Assembly (NCBI RefSeq): GCF_017562075.2
Contig: NC_054082.1
Coordinates: 48,207,347-48,271,346, forward strand
Source of the DNA: Anopheles merus
Taxonomy: Eukaryota; Arthropoda; Insecta; Diptera; Culicidae
Length of the DNA stretch: 64,000 bases
Direction: 5' to 3'
Each line of letters starts with the position of its first letter. The stretch's first letter is position 1. Shown here in pieces: positions 12,113-23,726 of the stretch. The notes beneath the pieces are model-generated. The model had not been told where the DNA came from. It did not search any database and saw nothing but the letters and a program-made list of their open reading frames with translations. The position numbers and the translations under genes are program-made.

Positions 12113-14005
12113 TTAGTTACAATCGATGAAGGCATAAATCGGCTCAACGCGTTGCACTGCAAACTCTCCCGGAGCTTGATCGAACGGCTGATGATCCGAT
12201 GCATAGTTGCTTAGCACATCCGGCAAGGACGTGTCGCTCGATGACTCGCCCATCCCCAGCATCACTTCCGACCGTGTCTCGTCCAACGTGTCACTCAGCA
12301 TTGACTCTGGCTGGTACTCGATCAAATCGTCCCAACTGTTCGTCTCTGTCTGCTCGATGACATTCAAGCTCTCTGGCAGCACGTGTCCCCTCTGCATATG
12401 CCGATTGTACCGCCCGAGTGTGCGAAACATTGCATTGCAAATTTCGCACACGTAAGGATACTCGCCCGTATGCGTCATCATGTGTTTCTGTAGCTGATTC
12501 GGATGCGCAAACGGTCGCTGGCACACGGTGCACTCGTGCATTACATCACTGTTCCTGTGCGTTTTTGCATGGTTCCGTAGGGTGACGGTGGTTAGGAACT
12601 GTTTGCCACACACTTCACATTCGTACTTTTGTCCTGAGTGGCCTTCCAGATGGATGCGGAGTGTGCGGCGGCGCTTGAACCGTTTGCCGCAAACATGACA
12701 CTCCACCTGCTTGTCGTTGCTGTGGGTAATTCGATGCAGCCGAAGCGCACGTTTCGATTTGCTCGCGTGACCACACACATCGCAAAAGATGGGTTCCAAA
12801 TTGGGAGAAGGAAGGGGTTTTAATGCGGGCGGACGTTTTACCTTCGTTTCATGCTTGCGCTTGTGCATAGTCAGCGCCGACTCCGTCGACATGGTTTCGC
12901 CACAAATATCACAGCCAAGTGTTGCGAAGCGTTTGGACGTTTTACTACCCACCAGTTCACAGTTTCGTCGATGTTTCTTTAGCTGAAGGCAGCTGGGAAA
13001 CACCTGCTCGCAGTCTAGGCAGACCCATTCCAGCCGCCCGTCCACAACGCGGCGGCGAGCTTCGGTTTTTTGTGATCTTTTTCGATTCACGGATGTGTCG
13101 TTCGACTTTTCCTCTATCACAGCATCGAGCCGTTGGGCATTGTTGATGTTTTCCACGTTTTCGAAATACTCGCTCAAGTTGGTTTCTTCACATATTTGGA
13201 TATTACTAGATTCGTGCGTTTCTTGCAACTCGGAACCGCATTCAGATGAGTGGTTTGATTCAACTCCTGTTTCCTGATTTATCGATTGTTCCGGCTCCCC
13301 ATTTGTTTGGTCAGGAATGCCTGGTTGTTCTATCACAGCTATGTGTAACGTAATAGGAGATGTGTCCTCTACAGAAGGCGATAGTTTACAAGTGGTATCC
13401 AAATGTACAGCATCCCTTACCGCTTCCGACGCGTCATATCCTGCGGAGGTATGAACAATTTCGACGGAGTTTAACATGAGCTCCGATCGGATGTTATGAT
13501 CGAACGGTTCATTAAGCTGCGAAGGCAGCAAGTCTCTTTTAGTGAATTCCGGTTTCAAATAATTCGATACAACGTGTCGACCGGACAACAGTGTCGCCAA
13601 ACGCTTCTGGCCCTCCTCGCAAACGGAACGAAATTTGCAAAATTCCTCCAGGAACCGGTTGCAGCTACCACAGATGTTGGTGCACACGCTTGTCTCGTGT
13701 ATTCCAGGTATTCGCAGATCGTTAATTATTTGCTGATGCACATCGGATATATGCATCATTTGAGTGTTTTCACATGCACAAAAGCGACACAATGGTAGAA
13801 GCAGTGGCAAAGGCGCACTGTACTCATAGTGGACGCTATTATTGTCCTTCAGCAGCAGATCGCCCACAGCTGATTCAATGATGTTATCGATGATATTAAA
13901 CTCTAAGTTGAGTTCCTGCAACAAACAAAGGTCGTAACCGTGAGGATAGCAACTATATAAAGTGTATTGGTTGAGCTTGCCTCTTGGGAGCCATCCATCT
14001 TTCAT
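12113..14005 (-). CDS. ZAD-domain C2H2 zinc-finger protein
   Basis: A 630-residue frame. An N-terminal C4 zinc-finger-associated domain (ZAD) is seen as the pairs CRFC and CGSC with the usual spacing. A low-complexity acidic linker follows, then seven fingers: the first ends in Cys rather than His (C2HC), the other six are classical C2H2 units with linkers such as THTGEYPY between them. ZAD proteins are an insect-expanded class of DNA-binding factors; the ZAD mediates dimerisation. The target is unknown. The ATG at 14005 is the first in frame and is directly preceded by an in-frame TAA. However, about 70 residues before the ZAD is unusual, and a good acceptor (TTTGTTTGTTGCAG) lies at about 13920-13933, so the true N-terminus may come from an upstream exon. 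The gene is divergent from the ZAD-FLYWCH gene and convergent with the CLCA-like gene. Confidence 0.88.
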   Translation of the reverse strand: MKDGWLPRGKLNQYTLYSCYPHGYDLCLLQELNLEFNIIDNIIESAVGDLLLKDNNSVHYEYSAPLPLLLPLCRFCACENTQMMHISDVHQQIINDLRIPGIHETSVCTNICGSCNRFLEEFCKFRSVCEEGQKRLATLLSGRHVVSNYLKPEFTKRDLLPSQLNEPFDHNIRSELMLNSVEIVHTSAGYDASEAVRDAVHLDTTCKLSPSVEDTSPITLHIAVIEQPGIPDQTNGEPEQSINQETGVESNHSSECGSELQETHESSNIQICEETNLSEYFENVENINNAQRLDAVIEEKSNDTSVNRKRSQKTEARRRVVDGRLEWVCLDCEQVFPSCLQLKKHRRNCELVGSKTSKRFATLGCDICGETMSTESALTMHKRKHETKVKRPPALKPLPSPNLEPIFCDVCGHASKSKRALRLHRITHSNDKQVECHVCGKRFKRRRTLRIHLEGHSGQKYECEVCGKQFLTTVTLRNHAKTHRNSDVMHECTVCQRPFAHPNQLQKHMMTHTGEYPYVCEICNAMFRTLGRYNRHMQRGHVLPESLNVIEQTETNSWDDLIEYQPESMLSDTLDETRSEVMLGMGESSSDTSLPDVLSNYASDHQPFDQAPGEFAVQRVEPIYAFIDCN

Positions 14006-14634
14006 TTAGAACATCGATGCAAATTCGAGGATGATGGCAATTTAGCACCGCATACCCAATGCTAGCAGATAAAAACACCCTCAAACAAAGCAACTATTGG
14101 CGTGCACCTGAAGCCTTTTTTAAGCAATATACGAAAAACTAAAACTAACTTTGGAGCAGCAAGAGCGAATGTAGGGTGCGTTGAAAGCGATGTAAACAAT
14201 GCTGTTTACAGCGAAGAATGTCAGCTGTGTGCTGTCATCAAAAAGCTTCGTTAAAATTGTTTCGTTCAATTTATTTCGATGTTTAAATTTTTCCAAATTC
14301 TACCGGGAGGAAGTTTAGTAAAAATCATAAATAATATACAAGCTCAAATGAGAACACGTTAATTCCATTACAAAATTTTCATGAAAGTACTTTTTTAAGT
14401 CAAAGCTATTACAAGCAGTGTTGCCAGTTTTTCTTACGGTTCCCGTCCCATCTCTGTTGAAATTTGAAAGAAGAAAACGAAGCACACGAGCTGTCAAAAT
14501 TTAGCTAAACAATTTTGTCAATACACCAACCACAGCGACGCTTGTGCGGTCCACAATTCCGCCCAAATACGCCAATAGCTAACACCGTGCCCTAGCCTGC
14601 TGCATATTTTCATGTAGATTAATGCAACAATACT
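14006..14634. promoter_or_regulatory. Shared upstream region of two divergent ZAD genes
   Basis: The 629 bases between the start codons of the minus-strand ZAD C2H2 gene and the plus-strand ZAD-FLYWCH gene hold no recognised gene. Both promoters and 5' UTRs must lie here unless longer 5' exons exist. I see no convincing TATA box. Confidence 0.5.
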
Positions 14635-17600
14635 ATGGCTGAGTTATGGTAAGCGTTTGAAACAACGAAACCGTGAGCGAATCGCATTTTTGGTAATCAT
14701 GCCGATTGTTTCCATTCCCATAGCAATTCCCTGGCGTGCCGGTTGTGCTTGCAAAAACAGTTCCAGCTGCTTCCGATGTTCCCAGCTAACGAGCCCGTGA
14801 ACGACGATCTGCTGCGGAAAATATACGAATGCGCATCGGTGCGAATATCGTACGAGTACGATCAAAGTTCCGCCATCTGCATCAAGTGCATCGTGGATGT
14901 GGAGCAGTTCTACACCTTCAAGCAGCGGTGCGTGGAAAACGATGTGCTGTTTCAGAAATTGCGCCAGGACTGTAGCGACCGGGGCGGCTTGGATGAGAGC
15001 GAATTCGAGGGTGTTCCGCTGCCGGAGACAGAGTTCATCGAGCCCATAACGAACCTGGATTGTCCCCGACCGGATGCATCGAAAGCGTTGGAATCATTCG
15101 CTGGACCGTCGCAGCTGACGCAGATCGGGTACAATTATCGCATCGTGCGCGTGAATGGTGAAAGCGATGTGCTAGTTTACCACAAGCACCGGTTTTACCA
15201 GCCGGAACCGAAAGCACCCGAATCGAACAAGTGGATCTGTGTGGCGTACGCATCAAATAACTGTCCGGCTAGTATTACCATCCCGTCGTCGGGTGGCCTT
15301 CCGCTAGCCTTGTTCACAAAGTCCGTACGTCACAATCACAGCGAGAGCATAGTGCAAATGATAGGAATGGCGGAGGAACCGGGTAGCGAAGAGATAGTTC
15401 ATTCCGAACCCGGCTATGCACTTGTCGTCGATCCCAGCCGGCGAATGCGACTGTTGGCCGGTGGGTACCGGTTTCGACTACGCCACGCAATATTTGGTGC
15501 TGGCAGGAGTTTGTGGGCCTGTGTACGGTCGGAGTGTTCAGCCAGCGTTCAGCTATCATACGAAGACTCCCGGACGTGCATAGTGGGCGACGAATCGCAT
15601 TGCCACGAGATGGAATCAAGTCTGCCTTTGCTCACTACAAACACAGAGCTAATGGCACAGCAAAAGGCAAAACAACTGGTAAGAACAAACGGGCTCAATT
15701 ATTTCATTGCCGAAGGGGCACTAGTGTATAGCGGAAATTATTACAAGCCACATCATTCCGCTGACCATGCTGGTGCAGACCAAGCAGCGGTTTGGAAATG
15801 CCGGATAAAAGATTGTGCCGCAAAGGTAGAGATACAGCATAAAACGATTGCCACGAGCACTGGCAACCATAACCATGCTAGACAAATCACGAAAACTACC
15901 AATGCGGTAGCAAAGCAAACCATACAGCAGGGTGTAAACTATCGGCTGATGGTAGAAGAGCACGGTTACGTACGATTACAGCATCGGAAGCAAAAGTACG
16001 CGCTACAGAAGCTGCTCCCAAACGGCACATCAGAGTGGGCCTGCGTTGGCAAGGTGTTAGGCTGTAAAGTAACGCTAAGAATGCTCCCCGACGAGCAAAT
16101 TGTGTATGGCTGCACCCAAAGTTCCACGGTAAAACACGAGCATCGGGTAGGAAATATGTTAGAGCAACATTTTCTCCCCGACGCAGCTGGTGGAGAGAAA
16201 GCCCCTGGGACGGAGCGGAAATTATGGTGCACTCCCGCCTATGAACTGCTGTGGAATCGTAACAGCAAACCAATCGTTCGCCGACAGGACTACCGGTACT
16301 ACGGGCGAACAGCGTACGTAAACGGTGCCATTGAGTGGCACTGTGTCCGGGGAGTCGGCACCCATTGTGAGGCAACGGTCACAATCGGCAAGTGTGGCGA
16401 GATTGTTGCCGAACACCCGGTACACGATCACGAGCGCACGCGAATTGACCATTTGCATAGAATGCAGCACACATCGGGGCCGAATCCTAGCTCGCGTGAT
16501 ATTTTCACCAGTCCCGGACCGGTTCGCTTATTGGCCGGAGGCTTCAACTACCGCCGGATGCACGACGATCATCTAAACATCGATATCGTCGTACACGTTG
16601 CTCACAAGTACTTACCCGATGGTTCCGGCACGAATGGCTACCACTGTATCCTGCGCGACGGAACGCAAGCCTGTCCCGGCAAAATCGTGCTCACGAACAA
16701 CGCTCTCTGTGCCGAGATAGTGGCGACGCACAACCATTTGGCTCGAGCAGTGCCAAAGATTGTGGAGCCGGACCGTACTGCGCAGATGATCGTGGAAGGC
16801 CCGAACTACGAACTCATCTACTCGATGACCGGGCGCAACTGTTTGCTACTGCACGAGGGGCACGTTTTTCGGGTGTACAAGCTGCAGGAGCCAACGCAAA
16901 CTTCCCGCTGGCGCTGCATCCACAGTGAGGCCGGATGCAAAGCGTTCTTGAGCGTGCCGCTAACGCTCAGCAAACCGGCAACCATGGACGATCATCCGCA
17001 CGATCATTCTAGGGTAAGGCGTGACAGCACCGCCAACCTCGTGAAGGTGAAAGAGGAAATCTCCGACGATTCGGAACGGGCCCCGGCGAAACGCCGTGAA
17101 ACGTACGATTGCATTAAAACGGAAGATTCGCCCCGTTTGCGGCCACGCGCCGTGCGGGAAACACTCAGCACGGAGGATGTGAAGGGGACGCTGGCGCTTA
17201 TCAATCCAACGACCTCGGATAACCAATCGCACGAGCTTACGCTGAGCATGTTTCAAGACATTCGCGGCACATTGATCAAGGAAGAGATGAAGCGAGAAAT
17301 GCTGCAGATTAAGCCAGATCCCGACGCCATGACCTGCTTCCTGAATGGCCATCTGTACGTACGCCAGTTTGAGGATCTCGAATCGCTCGAATCGCCGGAA
17401 TGGCTCTGTGCCTTCCATTGGACGCTGGGCTGCAACGCGCGCTTGAGCGATCTCTCCGTACACACGCACGAACGGTTTGCCACCGTCCGCACGAACGACC
17501 GGTTCAACATGCTGAAAAATCTGATCTCCCAGGGTTTGGTTGGCCAGCGGGGGGTAATTACGCAGATGCCCGGCGGCCAAAAGGTGTCCGAATACGAGCT

Positions 17601-17802
17601 GGTGCCAAGCAACGGCAACCTTTCGCTGATGATTGACGAGAATCGGTACTACTTCTACAAGGCGAAAAATAACGGCGAATGGTTGTGGCGGTGCGTACGG
17701 TACCGCTGGCAGGGATGCAAGATCGGGGTGGCCGTTTCGCACTGCTTCGGGAAGTATTACTACCAGCCGTACGGTAAGACGGAACACGTACACACTCCCT
17801 AA
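14635..17802 (+). CDS. ZAD protein with nine FLYWCH-like modules
   Basis: Exon 1 is 14635-14648, the intron is 14649-14723 (75 bp, GTAAGC...ATAG), and exon 2 is 14724-17802. Together they give 1030 residues starting MAELCNSLACRLCL. The splice was placed because it rebuilds the first CxxC pair of a ZAD (CRLC), matched by CIKC about 45 residues later. The rest is a tandem series of about 60-90 residue modules of the FLYWCH zinc-finger type, each with an aromatic/basic start, a W-x-C core, a second Cys and a terminal H-x-H. I count nine, with W/Y-x-C cores near 15234, 15514, 15793, 16038, 16335, 16643, 16912, 17403 and 17689. The last ends the protein (EHVHTP). A basic/acidic linker carrying IKTED- and VKEEIS-type motifs near 17040-17130 resembles SUMO-acceptor sites (inference). 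It is probably a nuclear DNA-binding or chromatin protein; the function is unknown. Confidence 0.88.
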
Positions 17803-18306
17803 GCGTAGATGGAAGGAAGGCTCATTTATGGTCAAGCTGAACGTTTCGCAGATTTGGTCTACACAGACACGGAAAGGTTATTACGTATCTGTTTGTATGT
17901 CACAGCGTGACCGCTATTGTGCTTAGCCCAAGCCCTGAAGGCTCGATTGGAGCTCGCAGGGGCTAGGGCAGCCGTTGTTTTACCTTTTAAGTTAACATTA
18001 AAATGTCTTGTAGAGTACGAACAACTACTAGCTTCTGTCTTGATGTGAGCAAAACATAACGATACAGCTATGTACAGTACCGCGTGTGCAACAGGAATAG
18101 AAAACAATTTCTCATGCTAGTAAAGCGAATTCTACCAACAATATGCGCGATCGTGTGATTTCTTAAAGCGCATACAATACTAGTAAAAATACGTTACAAA
18201 ATAAATGTGCTAAGTTTAATTCGAACCGAACGCTCTATTTTTTCATTTTCTCCTCCTGAAAAAACACACACATGAAACTCTTTTCGAATGAAATTTCGTA
18301 ATCGTA
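17803..18306. other. 3' UTR of the ZAD-FLYWCH gene and tail-to-tail gap
   Basis: Non-coding and AT-rich. It holds the plus-strand poly(A) signal AATAAA at 18200-18205 and, about 100 bases on, the minus-strand signal of the DCAF15-like gene. Confidence 0.55.
18200..18205 (+). terminator. Candidate poly(A) signal, ZAD-FLYWCH gene
   Basis: AATAAA in AT-rich sequence about 400 bases after the stop codon. Confidence 0.5.
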
Positions 18307-18312
18307 TTTATT
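18307..18312 (-). terminator. Candidate poly(A) signal, DCAF15-like gene
   Basis: The plus strand reads TTTATT (AATAAA on the minus strand), about 700 bases past the DCAF15-like stop. The stretch 18313-19008 between them holds no gene and is taken as its 3' UTR. Confidence 0.5.
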
Positions 18313-19008
18313 TAGTTTCCTGTTTCGTTAGATAAAAAGAGACAAATGAAAGTAGTTCAATCACAACCTCCGAAAGCGCCCCAAAATGCAGCACCACACC
18401 GAGCGTTTTATCATATCTGGCTGTGGTGGCTGCAGGGCGCCCGACCGTTCCAACATTCCATGGTTTCGTGCCGGCCTATCTGCTGTCTGCTCCCGCAGTG
18501 TAATGCTTTTCGTTGAATTTGGATTCCTTTAATATTAATATGCTACAAACGGTTGTGTGTCGCGTAATGGCAAACAGTCAATGTTGCTATTTCGTGGAAA
18601 GCATTCGTGTAGTACTACTACAGTAAAGCTCGAAAGATCAAACGGAAATCAATGTTGAAAACAGCATGAGAATTATGTACATCCAAAGTAAAAGAAAAGA
18701 AACACAATCGAACCCGTCAGGGTAGCTATTCATAAGAACGTTTGATTCGTTTCACGCCAAGAATATTAACCAGTCTGTGTTACTTGCTAAAGTAAAAAAA
18801 AGGTAGATAAACTAATGCTCCACATACCCCACAGTACACACATACACGTGTGCGCAGTGTCCGATTAGTTCACGAAAACGAAACCAACCAGAAGAATACA
18901 TCTACTCCTCAGCGACACGTTGACGCTACCGATCGTTTGGTGGGACGCATGCAGAGAGGATGTGCACAGGAGCGCAGATCTAGCGAAACGGTTACAATCA
19001 TCACCTAA

Positions 19009-22000
19009 CTATAGATCGTCCTCATCACTGACAGTATCGGAGGCTCCCGATCTGTCCGCTACGAGCAAATCGTCGGAGGAACTGTCCCCATCGTCATCAT
19101 CTTCCTCCTCCTCCTCCTCCTCCTCCTCCTCTTCGTCCTCTTCCTCATAGTCCTCGCCGTAGCTGTCGGAGTCCGTTCCGCTGAAGTCGTCCCCGATACG
19201 CTGCCGCCGCAAGTAAAACTCAATCATGTTATCGAGATCGGTCAGACGGCGCTTGGTCTTGCTCATGTCGGAGTCAAGTACCCGCACATGGCGCAGATAC
19301 TCGTACGTGCGGTTCGATTCACTTTGCCCACCGTTCGCGAACAGCTTTTTCGTAAACGAGCGCAGCTTCTTCAGCAGATGGTTATAGTTGGAGGCCAGCT
19401 TCTTCACCTCCAGGTACGGGCCGGACTTTAACACGCCGTAGTCCAGTATCGCCCATTCGCCCGTGGTGATGCACCACGTGAACAGCGACCGACACTGGTA
19501 GATCTTCCGATGGAGTTGGCAGTCGATCGTCGCGGAACAGTTCCGGCAGGTCTTTGGCTTACTGATGCCAATGTCATTGGCAGTAAACTGCAGCACCGTT
19601 GTGCAAGTAATTGTTTCGGTTAGCGGGCATACCTATTCGAAATAGAACCAAACAACAACAAAAAAGGTGTCACATTTCTTCCGTGCACGCTGTTTTACAA
19701 TGTTACTTACGTGCGTCAGTTCGTAGGCCGAATCCAACAGAATGCCGTACTTCTTGCCGTTCTGTTCGCATATGTAGTTGGCCACGTGAAAGGAGAACAT
19801 TTCCATATCGAAAGAATTTTGCGTCACGACCACAGCCGGACAGTTGAGCTTATTGAACGAAGCCTGCGAAATGATTTGCATCTTCGAATAGCAGGATCCG
19901 TGCACTTCCATCGGTAGCGAGGCATGATACCCTGGCGAGATGCAGTCATCTAAGAAATATGGCAAGAGATACGGATGTTGTAAACATTAAAAATCCCCCA
20001 AACCACCAACATGGTGCGCAATCAACAGGCTTGCCGCGACTCTTACCATCCTCCATTGTTACCACGGAATTGGCATCGTCCTCTTCGACAAAGATTTTTA
20101 CGATCCGCTTCGTGCAGGTTGGCATCTCTGCCGCCTGTTTAGACGAACCGGTCGATGCATCGGTGGACCGTTTGGCCGGCAGCTGATTATCACCGTTGAT
20201 GTTGTTTTCGTTATTGGACTCGTCTAGCAGTAGCAGCTCGCTGGCCAGCTTACGTGCCGTTATCTTCTGAACTGCGTCCATGAAAAATTTAGGAATGTCT
20301 GGAGTGCCTGCCTCGTTCGATCCACCGGCCGCCGTGATGCTACCACCAGGCGAAAGTATTTGAATGTAGTCGCGCGGATCGAGCGGCACATTGCGCTTGA
20401 GCTGCTTGATCGGCGCCGATGCCGGTCCTTGCGCAGACGCTGAAGTAGTTCCGCCGCTACCGCCCACCATCACCATGGAACCAGAACCGTGCGGCCCTTG
20501 GGACGACGGCGAGCGGTGTCGGTAGTAGGACGGGGAGCGAATCCCAGGCGGCGAGCGTAGGTACCGGTTCCCAACCGGCGATCCGCACGGTGACCGAAAT
20601 CCATGGTTCGGTGAAGCCCGATGCAGATGGTGGGTGGATGAGATTAGGTCGGCATAGCTCGCATGATGATGGTGCGACGCGCTGTAACCGGGCGCTGGGA
20701 CACGGGCACGGATTTGATTTCGCAGCCGGTTAAACGGTTCTATGTTTTCCTCGCTGGTGGGCTCCTCCGAAAACTCGTACTTCTTGTCGGCCAGTCGTCG
20801 CTTTCGGAAGGCGCTTATCTTCTCGCACCGTTCGTTGTCCTCGGAGAACTCGTAGGCTTTCGCTGCCGAATCGACATCTGAATCGTGCGCCGCTGCGCCA
20901 CCGGCAGCGCCATGGAAATTCGCCCCGTTAGCACCGTTGACAACGCGCTGCTGCAGCGGCAGAGCTGACTGGTGGTGAGCAATTTGAATGTTAGGAACAT
21001 AGGACGGCGGTTCGGCCAGATCGAACCGTCTTCGCAGCGGCGACCGCGAGATCAGCGGCGCCAGTGCAGTGGTTGAGGAACTAGCCGTAAATGACATATC
21101 ACACATGGGTACGGCGGAGCAGGCCGGGTTTGCTGTGCTGGCGCTGCCGAAACCTTCCGGACAGGGCAAACTGTCGCCCGACTGCAGATCGACGCGCGTC
21201 ACGAACGACTTCCGTGGTGATACGCTCGATATCGCACGACCAGACGGGCCCGCCATGCCGCCGGAAGTTGACGCGGAGGAGCTCGAAGCACGCTCGGCCA
21301 CGCCATCAAGTCTTAGCTCTATGTTTGTGTTGGTACGATGGTTCATCAGTCGCACTTGCGCCCCAGTCGGTGGCTCGGTGGTCGCTTCCGGCTGCGCGAC
21401 CGAAGCAATGGGCGAGGTAATGATGAGTTCGTCGAAATTATCCGGATAGTTTCGGACGGAACACTTCGTTTCATACATATCAGTCTCGTATTCTGCGAAA
21501 TCCGCAATGATTTGTTCCGCAATGCTCATCTCGGGATTGAGCAACGTAGCCGAAGCGGCTCCCTTACTCATTTCGGAGTCACTTTTTCTTATAATACCGC
21601 CGCTACTGTCTGGCTGCTGCTTCGGGACGGCCGTTGTTACGTCCGCAACCCTGCAGGGTGTAGCCGTTCGTCTAACCTCTTCCACCGTCGCCATCGCCTC
21701 CCGCTGTTGGCTGTCTTTGCCCAAATATTTGGAGCTTAGAACGGCCGCCGAGCCCACGGTGGAGTTTGGTTGCGGTCGGCCCATGTCTAGCTTCACGTTG
21801 ATCGTGTGAATGATGCTGTTCTCGCTCATGATGATATATCCCGGGCAGTTGAGATTGTAGTTCGGATTGAACCGAGGGCCCGAATCGGTGTTCCGGTACT
21901 TCATGTGGATCGTCATGTTGCAGCCAATGCACAGGATGTCCTGCCGCTGCTCGTCGCCCTCGTGCGCATCGCGCACCTGCTTGCAGTCCAGGCAGCCAAG

Positions 22001-22762
22001 CTTCGGTACGCGCACCATGGTGACATACGAATCCGAGTCCTCGTGCACATTATCGCCGTGGACAATCAGCAGCTGGCTGTCCGTTTTCCACTGCGTTATC
22101 GTTACGTTCTTGATTTCGTCCACCCGGTGGTCATCGAAAAGGCAAACATGAAAGTATTTATTCAGCAGCATGTGCGGCCTGTAAATCCAAAAGTAAAGCC
22201 TGCAAAAGGGACCAAGCATTCAACCGAAGCGTAAGTGGTTCGTAACGAAGCAAAAAGTATGGATTGCATCAATAAGGTGTATACGTACTCATATTTATGG
22301 AAGGAGGAGAAATCATTCGCCAATGCATCGTCATAATCGTAAGACAGTTTGTAACTGAGCAGAAACTGTCCACAGCTGGTGAGGCCCATGAAAATGTGTC
22401 TACATTACGGAAAGAGCAGAAAACCGTAAGATGGAATCCCGTTCGCAGATGGATTCCCGCCGCATAACAGCGTGCGGACACGGTAGGACTTACCCGTTCA
22501 AATAACAATACGGCACAATACTTTTCAGACAGAATTGCAACTGTTCTGGCACCTCCGGGAATGGTTGCTCGTGCGACCGCTTGTTAAGCCCCGAGGCCAG
22601 GTAGCCCGAATGCTGCCGGGTCAGCACCTTCAGCAGCACATTCTGCGTACCATTCGCGCTGTTCGACCTGGTAAAGAACCGGTGGCTGTCCGACGAGCGT
22701 AGCCTTTGCATTTCGCTGGTGCGATCCGCTTCCTCGTCGAAGAGGGATCGATTCGGATCCAT
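19009..22762 (-). CDS. DCAF15-like DDB1/CUL4-associated factor
   Basis: Five exons on the minus strand: 22762-22494, 22399-22289, 22199-20047, 19949-19711 and 19632-19009. All have GT-AG sites and phases add up to 1131 residues. The N-terminal part matches the DCAF15 WD40-like region: LKSIVPY, GHIFMGLTSCGQFLLSY, LYFWIY, and a Cys-rich segment with CLDC and CIGC. The C-terminal part (PMEVHGSCYSKM onward) matches the second DCAF15 half. DCAF15 is a substrate receptor of the CUL4-DDB1 ubiquitin ligase; in mammals aryl-sulfonamide drugs redirect it to RBM39. Exon 3 encodes several hundred residues of Ser/Pro/Gly-rich, probably disordered sequence between the two halves, making this protein nearly twice the human length of about 600. 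The extreme C-terminus is a Glu/Asp run from a GAG/GAC-like microsatellite (about 19083-19150). The start at 22762 is the first ATG of the conserved exon. Confidence 0.87.
19083..19150 (-). repeat. Coding acidic trinucleotide repeat in the DCAF15-like tail
   Basis: The plus strand is TCC/TCT/TCG-rich. On the coding strand it gives about 20 consecutive Glu or Asp residues near the C-terminus. Trinucleotide periodicity suggests length variation without frameshift. Confidence 0.7.
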
Positions 22763-23434
22763 GGCTCTACTGTTCGCTACAGGCACACGCTGTTAGCTTC
22801 TTCATACTACACACACGCACAACTCGCACTTTTCACTTGCAGCTGGATCTGCAGCTTCGTTGGTGTCAGATACCGAATCCTGCTCCGATGTGTCCTTCGC
22901 GGCGGCGTTTATTCCGCACGGGCAAGCCACTCAGCCAGCCAGCCAGCTAGCCGACCCTGCCTCGTCGATGTTCTCCTCAGGCGGTGTGTATGTGGGCAGC
23001 TTGTCCTTACGGAATCCTTTCAGCCCCTGATGTTGTTGGAAGAACCTGAAGTATCATAACACCCGCGAATAGCCGCACACTAATCGTAGCTCGGCGTGCT
23101 GGCGCAGTTGTTAGATAAATATTCCTGACTTTTCACAGTATTTTTCACGAACCGTTCTGCCCAGTCAATACGAACCAGAGAGTTTCGTGTTGTTTTCTGC
23201 TTCGCCCTTTCCTCCACTACCCCGCGAAACTGCTCTTCGCCCACAATTGACGCACGCACACACTGACGGCGGAACGTCAAGCAGGGTTCTTGTCAAAAAC
23301 AACAAAATTGTCAAAACGATTTACCGTGTTCTTTCAAAACGTCCTTTTGGAAGTTTGGTAGATTTGCGTCAATTCTTGTGTTGTTGAAAATCATCTAATC
23401 GTAGTCGGGGTACTGGAATGCTTTCATGATTTAA
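22763..23434. other. Gap between DCAF15-like start and MED4 3' end
   Basis: This should hold the promoter and 5' UTR of the DCAF15-like gene (minus strand). A 66-codon minus-strand frame at 23280-23080 is not recognisable and is not called. No other feature is seen. Confidence 0.5.
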
Positions 23435-23440
23435 TTTATT
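23435..23440 (-). terminator. Candidate poly(A) signal, MED4
   Basis: The plus strand reads TTTATT (AATAAA on the minus strand), about 290 bases past the MED4 stop. Confidence 0.5.
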
Positions 23441-23726
23441 TCCTTTGTCCCACACTGCTTGAACCTCATCCGGCTCTATTTCTTCGGGTCAAACTAAGAG
23501 CATCGATTCATGGTGCTTTTGCCTGAGCTCTGGTTATATCAATATTGTCTTGACCGTTTCGCTTACGTTGAACGTTACCCACCCAAACCAATGCGACACA
23601 AATAAATAAGCATCCCGAGTAGAAATATCAGAAAGGGGGATTCGTTTCATTCCTCAAGTCACGACATGCAGCTAACAATACACGGCAAATACTTAATCCT
23701 ATACATTCATCACCAGTGCCAGCCGC

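Noticed and set aside
16960..17835. Minus-strand open frame of 291 codons
   Set aside because: Antisense shadow of the FLYWCH modules; no recognisable domain and no splice support.
23080..23280. Minus-strand 66-codon frame upstream of the DCAF15-like gene
   Set aside because: Too short, no family resemblance, and probably part of the DCAF15-like 5' region.
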